Source of the DNA: Manduca sexta | Taxonomy: Eukaryota; Arthropoda; Insecta; Lepidoptera; Sphingidae | Length of the DNA: 64,000 bases | Assembly: GCF_014839805.1 (NCBI RefSeq) | Contig: NC_051115.1 | Coordinates: 558,001 to 622,000, forward strand | Direction: 5' to 3' | In this document: in pieces, positions 20,334-33,000 of the stretch | Layout: each line of letters begins with the position of its first letter | How positions within the stretch are numbered: position 1 is the stretch's first letter | Program-made: the position numbers and the translations under genes | The notes under the pieces: generated by a model | Databases searched by the model: none | What the model saw: only the letters and a program-made list of their open reading frames with translations | Told to the model about the DNA's origin: nothing

Positions 20334-23300
20334 GTGAGTAACGTACGATGGGGTGAATAGGCACAAGGGTTATCTTGAATTGATCATCAAAATCATTCAT
20401 TACTCTCGTTGATTTTGTCATTTCACGTGTGATGATCACGTTTTTATAATGATTTATGTTTACGCGTATGTCAGACAATGAAATGAAACTATTTTTCGGA
20501 TTTTATCGCGGTTTTTTATATTTTAATTTTGACCCGTACTGTATAGCCTTTGTGTTTATCTACCTACATTTATCTTGAGATGATTTATATGCGTAGTCGT
20601 TGAGTCCCCGTGACCATGATTGCTTCAAAGTCTTCAAAACGTCAGGTAACATAATATCTAAAACAACAATGAAGTCCGAAAAATAGTTAAATCTCTACAT
20701 CTTCTTAGATCGTCCCCATTCAGCTATTTATTATTTTATATATAACAGTTGATAATATTATGAAAAAAATCTGTGAAATAAGCATCAATATTGGTTGAAA
20801 AATAAACCAGTTATTCATATTTGAAATATAGGTGTGAGTAAAAGTAGGGACATAGCGGGGATATAGCGCTGTCCTCTTCTCACTCGCACAACGTTATGGC
20901 CGGTGGCACTGAGTGACGTCACATTTTAATATTGCTGTAATTTGACAGCTTGCTTTTCTACCAAATTTCAAAGCTTTAATAATATCAGCCCTGTATTATA
21001 TACTGTCCCACTGTTGGGTGCGGGGCTCCTCTACTACTGAGAGGAATTAGGCCTTAGTCCACCACGCTGGCCTAGTGCAGATTGGTAGACTTCACACACC
21101 TTCGAAATTCCTATAGAGGAACTTCTCGAGTGTGCAGGTTTCCTCACGATGTTTTCCTTCACCGTTAAAGCAAGCAATAATTCACAAAGAATACACACAT
21201 AATTTTAAAAAAGTCTGAGGTGTGTGCCCTTGGGATTTGAACATGCGGACATACGTCTCGGCAGTCCGTTCTACAACCAACTAGGCTATCGCCTCTTTCA
21301 AGAGTTTACATTTAATTTTATTATTGAAATTGAATTTTGAAGAATCCTTTTCCGATAGATTTTGGATGTATACACTTTTGATTAATGTATTAAAAATCTG
21401 CCTCGGTGGCGTAGTTGTATTGCATGTCCGGTACAATAGCGCTCTGAGGTTCTGGGTTCGAATCCCGGGTCGGGCAAAGTGATATTTGGGTTTTTCTGCT
21501 CAGTATCAGCCCGGAGTCTGGAATTTGTGCCCGATATGGCGATAGGCTCGCCCCCTATCATGGGACGGAACACACTTGGCGAAGAGTGGGTGCCCTGGTT
21601 GCGCCTCTGCATACCCCTTCGGGGATAAATGCGTGATGTTATGTATGTATGTATGTATTAAAAAAAAAGTTACCAACTACCCTACTCCAGGAACTACCAG
21701 AATCATCAATCGGCGGCGCGTCGCGTGCGCCGCGTCTGGCCCTCACGGAGTGCGCGCTGCTCGGCACGGCGCCGGCGGACGCGCTCGAGGCGCTCCTGCG
21801 CAAGGTGCAGTTCAGGAGGCTGGAGATAGAACACGCCGCGATGGATGACGAGGGCGCGGTGAGTGGACTCCGGCTCGAAGGACCACACAACACTTAAAGC
21901 ATCTCAATGCTTGCCGGCAAACATGACAGCTACGTGACATTTACGTGTGTCACGGGAATATAACCTTATATACTACATAATAAGGTTATTTTCAGATGCT
22001 TCACGGGTCGCGAGCAGACATTTAACAGTATAGTTATAGAGCGGACAACAGGACCAATTTCGTGCTCCATAAGTTATTACAAATTAATAATAAGTCGTTT
22101 TATTTGAAATTAGTGACCCGCCCCGGCTTCGCACGGGTGCAATGCTGATACTAAATACACTACAGAAAAACTGTGAACGTTGTATATAAAAACATAGCGG
22201 CCCGCTCTGGCTTCGCACGGGTATAACATAACAAAACAACAGTATTTCTCCACTATTTAATGGATGTTATTATACATATAAACCTTCCTCTTGAATCACT
22301 CTATCTATTAAAAAAAAACCGCAACAAAATCCGTTGCGTAGTTTTAAAGATTTAAGCACACATAGGGACAGAGAAAGCGACTTTGTTTTATACTATGTAG
22401 TGATGTCCGTCAAGATGTCACAGCGTACTTAGATATTAATACAAAACATATTTACAGAAAATATGCTCATATTTGCAGTAAAGACGTGCAAATCACGATA
22501 TGGAAAAAATATGAAGCATTGATGTTGCTATTTCACGGTAGACTGAACCATCGCATGAGCGCAAAATTTTCGTATGACAATCTTCTCAATGTCCGTTCTA
22601 TATAATCTTAGAACTGTTTGATCGCGAGGGTTTACAATTCATTTCATTGGACGGACGGTCGGTACAATTATGCCGGCCTGCTTAATCGCTTTTATACTCC
22701 GCTGGAAGGACTCTAGGTTGTAGGAAGAAGGATACACGTATCCTGGTAAATTTTCACAGCTCAACATTATAATGCGACTAACTGTTTCCAGGAGGCGCTG
22801 TTCGACATGATAGAGTACTACGAGAGTGCGTCAGTGGTGTCCATCAGCGGGCCGAGGCAGTTCGGCATTAGGGGGTGGCAGGCGGCCTCCAGGATGATCA
22901 AGAAGGTACGTCCTAAAGAGTAACAATGTGAGAGATTTTTTTTTTTATAATAGCAAGGCAAATTGACTCTACCGCATCTGACGTTAGATGGAGTGGGAAT
23001 ATATATTTCCAGATTTTTTCAGATTTGTTTTTTAATGATTTCTTACTTTTACGCGTATGTTTAACATGGGAATAAAACTAGTTTTCGGATTTTATCGGGG
23101 TTTTTTATATTTAAATTTTTATCCGATGTTTCGAAGACGCAGCCTTCATGGTCACGGGGCGGACTGATGTGTTGGTCATCTGAAAAGTCATTATTTTGAC
23201 CCGATCCCGGATTAAAAACCGGGATCTCGGCGCGGTAGTCGGACTCATACATTGTACAATTATGACATTCAGGCAGTCTGCACCTACTTAAGGAATATAA

Positions 23301-26300
23301 TATTTGTGGTGAAGCTGTACTGTTGCATGTCCCTCAGAGCGCGTGCCTGTCGGAGCTGGAGGTGCGCGAGAGTGCGCTGGAGGAGTGTCACGCGCCGGTG
23401 CTGGCGCGCGCGCTCCGCCCGCACACGTGCCGCGTGCGCGCGCTCTGTCTGCAGCGCGCGCTGCTCTGCGGGGAGCCGCTACTGTGTCTGGGTACGTGCG
23501 CTGGTGCCACACGCACGCGCACACTCATACACACGCACACACTCATACACACGCAACACTCATACACGCGCACACACTCATACACACGCACACACTCATA
23601 CACGCGCGCACACTCATACACACGCGCACACTCATACATAAGCACACATTCATACGCACGCACACACACACACACACGCGCAAACACTCATACACACGCA
23701 CACACATACGCACACGTACGCACTCATACACAAGCACACAAATACGCACACGTACGCACACACACGCGCCGCGTGCGCAACGCAATACAACACAATAATT
23801 AATTACCATTCCCCTGGATAATGAATTACCATTTCCCTGTACAATGAATTATCATGCTCATGTACAATGAATTATCATTCCCCTGTACAATGAATTATCA
23901 TTCCTCTGTACAATGAATTATCATTCCTCTGTACAATGAATTATCATTCCTCTGTACAATGAATTATCATTCCTCTGTACAATGAATTATCATTCCTCTG
24001 TACAATGAATTATCATTCCTCTGTACAATGAATTATCATTCCCCTGTACAATGAATTATCATTCCTCTGTTACAGTGATAGCGCTCAAGTCGAACAGTTC
24101 AGTGCGGGAGTTGCGGCTCGGCGACAACCGTCTGTCCGCGTCGGACGCGGCGCAGCTCGGCTCGCTGCTGCGGTTCAACACCACCATACAGCTTCTGGAC
24201 CTGTCCAACAACCAGATACAGGTACTGTACGGGTTTGGTCTAGGTGACAGGGGAGAGAAAAAATATGAATATGTTAAAGAGAGTCCCAGTAGTTGTGTAC
24301 GAAAGTGTACACGTACAAAATTCAGGGGAGGTAGCGTCTGTCCTACCCTGTCCTGTCCCCTGCCATTACGCCTGTCTGTTCAGCCTGATGGTTTATAAAT
24401 AAAACTATGCAGGATTGCAGGATGAACTGAGATATATATTTCTACAGTGTTACACGGGCCATGGGCACAGACAGAGAGCGACCGGGGGTAAAACTAGTGA
24501 CGTTCTATTTTGTCAAAACGTCATTAGTGATTATTTACAATAATCGTCTAACACAGCCTATGGGTACGTCCGACTTATCGAAGTTTTAAGTGTGATTTTT
24601 ACGGTATGTCCATTCTCGGTTGCAGGATGCTGGAGTGGGTCACATAGCGGACGCGCTAGTGGAGCAGGCTGCGCAGACGCCGCCGTCGGCCGCCACCCTC
24701 GCCCATGTCGCCCAACAACTGTCCGTGTAAGTACTGATACACTTATATATAATAATATTAGCCCTGTATTATACTGTCCCACTGGTGGGCATGGACCTCC
24801 ACTACTTTAATCTCCGGTTTAATCCCCGAAGGAATAGATAAAGTTCCAACCAGGTTACCCACTTTTCACTAGTATTCCTTCCCTAAACGTGAGAGGCCGA
24901 TCTTATGTATGATATATGTATAATAATAATAATATCAGCCCTGTATTATATACTGTCCCACCGCTGAGCACGGGCCTTCTCTACTACTGAGAGGAATTAG
25001 GCCATAGTCCACCACACTGTAGTGCGAAGACTTCACACACCCTCAAAATTCCTATAGAGAACTTCTCAGGTATACAGGTTTCCTCACGGTCTTTTCCTTC
25101 ACCGTGAAAGCAAACAGCGAGCGCAGTGGAATACCAAACAATACTTTGTAATTCAAGGTGTTGGATGTTTCTACTGTTTATGGTCGTATTGCTTACCATC
25201 CAGCGAACGGCACGCTACTCTCGTCATTCAAAATAAAAAAAAAACGCATATTTGACAACTTTTATTTGCGGACTCTACCACATGATCACACAATTTTTCT
25301 GCCGACAGTACTGGGCAGCCACGAGTCGCGAGGCCTAGCTTTCCTGGTCCTCTGGAACAATCAGCTGACAAGAAACTGTGCCACACATCTCAGCAAGGCG
25401 CTGGTGAGTTGTAGACTTTGATAAGCAAGAAAACTTCACAAGTTATCTTCAACAAGGAAAGACTTATAAGATTATATAGAGCTGACATTGGGAAGATTGT
25501 CATACAAAAATTTTGCGTTCATGCGATGGTTTCAACTACTGTGAAATAGTAAAACACCATAGTAGTAAACGCAGGGTAGGCAGGCCCCCCACGACCTGGT
25601 GAGTCTCGCCGGAGTCCGATGGATGAGGGCGGCCCAGAACCGGCCCCGTGTGGCGCTCAATGGGGGAGGCCTATGTCCAGCAGTGGACGATTCCCGGCTG
25701 AACAGATAGTAAAACACCTATCTGTACTAATATATAAAGCTGAAGAGTTTGTTTGAACGCGCTAATCTCAGGAACTACCAAATCGATTTTTTTCAATAAT
25801 AGCTACATTATTCATGAGTGCAAAAGTTCTACAAAAGTTAGCTTTAAATAATAAAACCTTTCAGACTAGTGTAGTAAAGTGTAGTACATAATTACAACGA
25901 ATAATAATGTCAGTGTTAAGTATATATAACACACAAACGAAAGCCCGTATTCATAAACGTTATTTATCTAAGGACGGAGCATTGCCTTGATAACAAGTCT
26001 GTTTCTCAGCTTTGTTTATCTGACAGTCAACTAGATTCAAGTTGTATTTCAATATTAGCCAATCACAACGGCCCTATGTCTACGCACTGCGAAGCCTGCC
26101 ATGCCGTCAGCACTGAAACAGACTTGTTATCACAACAATGCTCCGTCCTTAGATAAATAACGTTTATAACCTTCGGTCTCGCGATTCCCTTAGAGAACTG
26201 TTTAAGGAGGTGAATATACTGACTTTGCCAGCTGAATACATTTTTCAAAATATTATGTATGTCCGTAAGAACCTAGGTACTTTTATGAAAAACAGTGACA

Positions 26301-26994
26301 TGCACTGTTTGAACACTAGAAATAAGAATAAACTAGTTGTTCCAAATTTCCGGCTCTGTAAAACAAATAAATCTTATCTAGCGAATTGTATTAAATTCTA
26401 TAATAAAATCCCTCTTGAAATAACCAATCTGCCCGGCTACAAATTTAAGTGTCATGTTAAGCGCGAATTAATGTCAAAGGGGTATTATAATGTAAAGGAT
26501 TACCTCGATGATCAGACGGTTTGGAAAAACAGTCCTGCACACCCTGTCCAACCCTATGTTAACGCCAATATTATAAATTAACTACATAAACGTCTCATGT
26601 GTACCTTTCTACAATTTTGACATTATACTGGGTAACAGTTTTAAATTTATGTGACATATTTTATTTTATATTGACTCATTGAATTATCAATGTATAATAG
26701 ACGACCGACCGATCATTTTGTTGCACCAGCCTTAAAATTTATAATCTTAATTATATTGACCAAGATCTGCGACAAAATATGAAATGAAAATATTATGTTT
26801 GTAAATGTAGGCGTATGCACGCTGTACACTGACTGTTTCATAGTTTTTATAATTTTTTTAGTATTATTGTATTTTTTCGTTAGTTTTTAGTTATTGCTAA
26901 ATACTTTTATGTGGATTTTCTCCGCTATTTTACGGTGATGTGCGTGTATTAGCTTATATAATTAATCAGACTTTGTATAGAAAAGACTTATTAA

Positions 26995-27028
<34 letters not shown>

Positions 27029-30000
27029 ATAACAATATTATAAAAGAATGGACAATTGATGACAAAAAATAAAGCCCGGAGTTTCTTTCTGCCTTTCTTC
27101 TTCGGGTAGTCATCGCTTAGGTAGTTAGTGAAAGGCTGGTAGGTTAGCTAGGTTAAGGCTTTTATTGTCCTCACCGGTGAGGATCGCAACGCGTTTCTCC
27201 CTTATTGCTTATTTAAAAATACATACATACATAATTTTATTTCTTCTTCCCTGCCAGCCCGAGCTGGCTTCTTTGTTTACTAAGTATATTTTTCATTCAT
27301 TTTATTGTCTTTGTTTATATAAGCTAATCTAATTAAGTAATAATTGAATATTCTCATGTACCTTGACTTATCATAAGTGCAACTATGTTCGCCTACGTGA
27401 TGAATAAAGCATTTTTATTTTTTTTTTTATGAATAAGGGGGTTAGTGTTTTTTTTTGTTACCAGACCCTAAGGAACTGCCAAGAACATTATTTTTAGTTG
27501 TAGTCATCTCGATAACCTAGAAAATTAAGTTAGAAATGTATTGCCTATTAGTCTCATAGATTAAATTGTAATTTACTTTTAAGAACCTGGAAAAGTAATA
27601 ATAATAATTATTACTTTTTTTGTTGTAAGATATTATATTATAATAATAAAACAAATATATGTGTGTGTTGGCAGCGTTCGTCGACGTCCCTGTGCGTGCT
27701 CAACATCGGGCGCAACGCCGTCGGCGCCGACGTGGTGCGCGCGCTGTGTGGCGCGGCGGGCCCGGGCGCGGCGGCGGGCGCGGGGGGCGGAGCGCTCGTG
27801 TCGCTCGGGCTGCAGGCCGCCAGGCTCGGGCCCGACGCCGCGCGACCGCTCGCGGACCTGCTGCGAGCGTCTGCCACGCTGCAGGTTACTCAAACATTCA
27901 TTCGGTCATTCATTCATTCGGTCATTCGGTCATTCAGTCATTAATTAATTAATTAATTAATTAATTCGGCCATCCATCCATTCATTCGGTCATTCGTTCT
28001 TTCATTAGGTCATTTATTCATTAATTCGGCCATCAATCCATTCATTCGTTCATTCATTCGGTCATTCGATCATTCATTCATTCGGTCATTATAAACTTAG
28101 CGGCCGTTTTCAATGAACGATCCCAATCTTAATTTTTGATCCTATCTCGAGGGTAATAAAAGTAAGGCGCAACAGATATCATTTTCCGCCATACATATTC
28201 CGTCTCATGATGAAAGGCGAACATATCTATCAGACATACACTTCAGACTAGATGCAAATACTGATTACTGAGTAGAAAAAGCCAATATCACATTTTCCAA
28301 TCAAACCCTATACCTCAGCAGTGTAATCATACTCTAATACAAAAACCAAAGCAAGCACAGAAAAAAAAAAAAAATTCAATGACATATCCTTTCGCAGAGG
28401 CTAGACCTTCGCGACAACAGGCTGGGCGGTGCGGGCCTGCAGACCATACTGACGGCCATGCAGGAGAACAGCACGCTCACCCAGATCGACCTGGACGACC
28501 CTGTGGTGAGTTAATGGTGGTGCAGTGGGTGTACGGGGTTCGGTGTCCGTGCAAGGACTTGGACTTGGACCGTTTGGTTCGTAAATATAAAAGACTGAAG
28601 TCCGGGTAAAATATGGTTTATTTACACTGAACTAGTCTAAATGGTAAAATGGTAATGGTAATGAAAACACGCGAAATGGTTGACTATCGAACGTGAACTG
28701 ATTGGTAAAATTAATACAATTAATAGGGGACCGGACTCATTTTTGTTCTTTATTATTATCAAATATTTACGTTATATAAATTATAACACAGAAAGAATTA
28801 TTTAAATCCGGTAAAAAATCAACAAGTTATAATTCTTTCAATTTCGGTAGAAGGGGTAAGTAACGAGAAACAGAAAAGAGGCGCAATACCCACGTGTGAC
28901 GTCATCGGGCATTACGACGCGTGCAAAAGAAAGGGACGAAGCGATATCCCCACTTCGCGCCCACTTCGGCACATAGTAATATTTGAAATAGGAATTACTG
29001 GCTCATTTTTGAACCAATTTTAATGCAGTTTTCGCAGGAGGGTTTCTTTTTCGTATTATTAACCATTACATATAGAATAATGTACAAAATCAAACACAGG
29101 ACGGTCCCCTATTCGTGTGGTGTAAAGCGCTGACACAGCGCTGTGCGATGTAGGTTGCTTCAACCGTACAGTGGGATTGGTGCTAGTCAGGGAGTGTAGG
29201 TTAGAAGTTATTGGATCGTCCCTGCTGAGGCAATTCTTGGCACTTGGTCTCTACATCGAATGCACGCCCGCACGGGGACAATTGTCACGGCCCTAGGCAC
29301 AGTTCAGTGTGTATACCTCATGGTTGTAAGTACACATTGAAGGTCCATGACGGCTTGTGAATATTTCCTGGTTTACTCCTCTCTTCTCATACTAAGAATT
29401 TTCCTTATCGTTTTCCCACACTTTTTTCCCAGCTATCCTCTCCCAATATTCCTTAGGGATTCTAGTGTCCTAAAAAGCAATAATCTTACAGAGTTTTAGA
29501 GGGAGTTCAGTTTTCTATATTATTTACTATGTCTCCTCCAAAATGTTACATTTTATTTATTACATTATTTTCACATATAGCAGTATAACGGCAGAAGACA
29601 GCTGCGTTTCTCTACTTACAGTAAACTACAGCATGCATCATTAAACATTCAACAGTGTTCATGACTCCATCCGGTCCGTTCCAGGAGGAGCAGGACGTAC
29701 CAGACGCGGAGGAGAGCGAGCCGGCGCAGGTGCGGCGCCTGACGCAGGCGCTGCGCGCGCGCTGCGCTCACAACGAGCGCTCCGAGCGCGGGGAGCGCGG
29801 CGAGCGGCGCGCGCAGCACCGCAAGATCAGCCTCACCTGCAACACTGCGCACGCGCTCAAGGTAGCCGCCCCACCTGTACTGTGCTATACTATACACTAC
29901 ATCAGAGGTCACCAATTAGTTTAGCTCGGGGTTCGTTTTTAAGGTGGTAGCTTAAGGTCCATTTTCATACATTTTGTTTCACCTTTAATCTGGGTAACTA

Positions 30001-33000
30001 AACAAGTATTGGCAAGTAAAGAATTTAAATTCACATTACTTGTTTAGTTACCCAGATTAAAGGTGAAACAAAATGTATGAAAATGGACCTTGAGGTATCG
30101 CCTTAAGAAATGAAATGACCATCGCAGTCTGCACAACATTTTATAGAATAAAATATTTATTAAACAAATTTAATTACAGATAACAAAGGTACATTTTTAA
30201 ATATCAATGAGAAAAATGTCATATTTGATTATCTGTCTGCGGTTTGGAGTAAAATTCGCAATGTGTGAACTATTTCTCGTTCGTTAGTTCGTTACTTCGC
30301 CCGGCCGTTTTCGAATTGACGTCAACAAAGACAACGCGGGGGATACATTTTTATAAATTACATACTCTGCAGTGTAAGTTGCTATGTTTTCGTGGTCCGC
30401 ACAAAATGGGTCGACGGTCCGGATGCGGACTGCGGTCCGCTATTTGGCGATCCCTGCTCTATACTATAAATAATTAGTAGATAGTGGAGAGAATGCAATT
30501 CCCTCGCGACTACTCACTGCTACTTAGTGACAGAAATAGACATTGCGGTGGTACCTACCTAGGTGTATATGAAAGACCTGCCACCAGCAAAATCCTCCAT
30601 TACGTGGACATATGATTGTCCCACTCATTCTACCCTGATTGATCAGACGCCGCTGTGTCCCGAGGAGGAGCGCCGCTCGGGCCGGCTGCGGTCGCCGGCG
30701 CCGTCGCCCGCGCCCTCGCCCGCGCCCTCGCCCTCGCCCGCCGGCAGCCCCGTGCCACACTCGCGGTTCTCCGTAAGTACACTAGAATATAACTTGAAAG
30801 GTTGGATATTAATATTCGGCAATAAATTACAACGGCATTTTGTTATTATCATTAAGTACTAGCTGTCCCGACAGACTTTGTCCCGTCTTAACTATGAATT
30901 TGCAGCGCGCATTCTGTTAATCGCTGACAGTTATTTCAAAAAATTGACAATTTTATATAATTTTTTGATTTTTGTTGTTTTCTAATTTTCTGCGCAATTT
31001 TTTGATTTTTTTTTTCATAAGAACCTTCTGACAAAAATAATGAAATCAGTCACGCGGCCACGCGTGATGGCGTCACTAAGGGAAATAGGGATTCATTTTT
31101 ATATATATATATTTTTTTAAATAACCTAAGATTAAGTATGTAAGTTAGTAAACGTTTGTTAACATATTTTTAAGATTTAAAGACGTTAAGATAAAGTAAT
31201 TTCAAAAACTATCCGCGTTGGCTCGTAATTGGCTTATCTATTGTATTCATTTCGGCCTATGTTTGTTTTGTTTTTGCTGTGAGCCACACAAATATAATAA
31301 AATAAAATATGGTAGGATCTTCATAACTCCCTGGATAATGACCATCGAACACACTGCGGAAACTCGCCATAGTTGCCCATGTGACTCACGTTTTGTGATC
31401 AAACGGATAGGTAGTAGAATTCAAAAAACCATCATAATAGAGTAGTTTCCTATGTTTGATTTAGTTTATTATTTTATATGTAACAAAAAAAAAATTGATA
31501 AAGAAATTTTTCTGTGAAATCAGCATCAAAATTGGTTGAAAAATAAAGCAGTTATTAATATTTGAAATATTGTTGTGAACAATAGTGGTGGGGTTATCGC
31601 GCTGTACTTTTCTCACTCACGCAGCGTTATGGCCGGTGGCACTAGGTGACGTCACGTTTCACTATTACCGTAATTTGACAGCTTCCGTTTCCATGAAATT
31701 TCAAAGTTTTATAACTTATTTATTATTGCGTGGATATTGAAAATCCTGTTTTCTATACATTTTTGATAAATGTATTAAAAAACAGTCGTCAATTACCCTA
31801 TTGTGCCTTTGTAGCCCGCGTGACTCGCGTTCTGTGGTCAGACCGTACGATTCAAACAGACCGGTGTTATTATGATGACTGCTAAGGAATAATCATCGTT
31901 AATCAGTCGATATAGACCATTGATTCCCAAAGTGGATCAGGTGGACCCCAGGGGTCTACGGGAGACTTGATGGGGGTCTACCAACATGACCAAGAAATGG
32001 GGTTTCACAATTCGTAAGCGGGGGTCTAGGAAAATTTATCTGGTTTGATAGTCATCATCATCTCAGCCACTGGAAGTCCACTGCTGAACATAGACCTCCC
32101 CCAATCTCCTCATTTCTGATTCGATCTCGTAGGGAAATACCGAGCATAGCCCTCTCCATAGCTCGTTGAGTGACCTTGAGCCTCCTAATGAGGCCCATAG
32201 TGAGAGGCCACGTCCCGGTGCCGTATGTTATCACTGGTAACACACAACTATCGAAGACTTTCGATTTAAGGCACTGAGGTCTTTTGGACGAGAAGACGAT
32301 TTGATAGTAAAGAACTGAAATGTTTGCTTGACTTCACCTTTCAATGTAGACAAATAATACAGACGCCCAGAATGCTGGACGGTAGTGGTAGAGAACTTTC
32401 TCCGCAAAACTACAAAAAAAGGTCCACCGGAACCAGCACAATTTCGAAAGTGGTCTATGAGAAAAAAGAGTTTGGGAACTTCTGATCTAGACTTACCATC
32501 AGATAGTGGAGTCGATTCGCCGTCTTCTTCACGTCAGTCTCTGGAAGTTCAAGAACATAGGCCTTCCCTAAACTGCTGCACTTTGACGTGCCTGGATGAA
32601 AAGGAACTAAGTTATCAGAACTCCTATTGCAGGTGACTCGAGTGACGCCGGACCGCGAGTCGTCGACGGACAGCTCCAGCCCTTCGACCCCCACGCGGCC
32701 CACGTACTGTCCCACGCCGTCGAGGTTCAAAGTGGTCCAGGTGAGACGATTTTAGTGTATTCCATCACTTAGTACCAGATTAGACTGATATCTAATCACA
32801 GATTAGGGGGTGACGAATAACTGATCAAAAAGTAAATCATCTTTTGCAATTCATTACTCTCTAGCTGAATTTCGGTTAAAATCAGCGATCAGCCACGCAG
32901 GAGATATTATAGTGCACAAGTGTGTGCTATAAGCACTTTCTGTTCCTTCACTCTCATAGTCAGGTGAGACGGCAATCCGACATAACCAGAGAGATCAGGC

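Noticed and set aside
23252..23809. Several 80-160-aa frames on both strands
   Set aside because: They combine GC-rich exon d with the CA-rich array; only the + frame of exon d fits the neighbouring exons.
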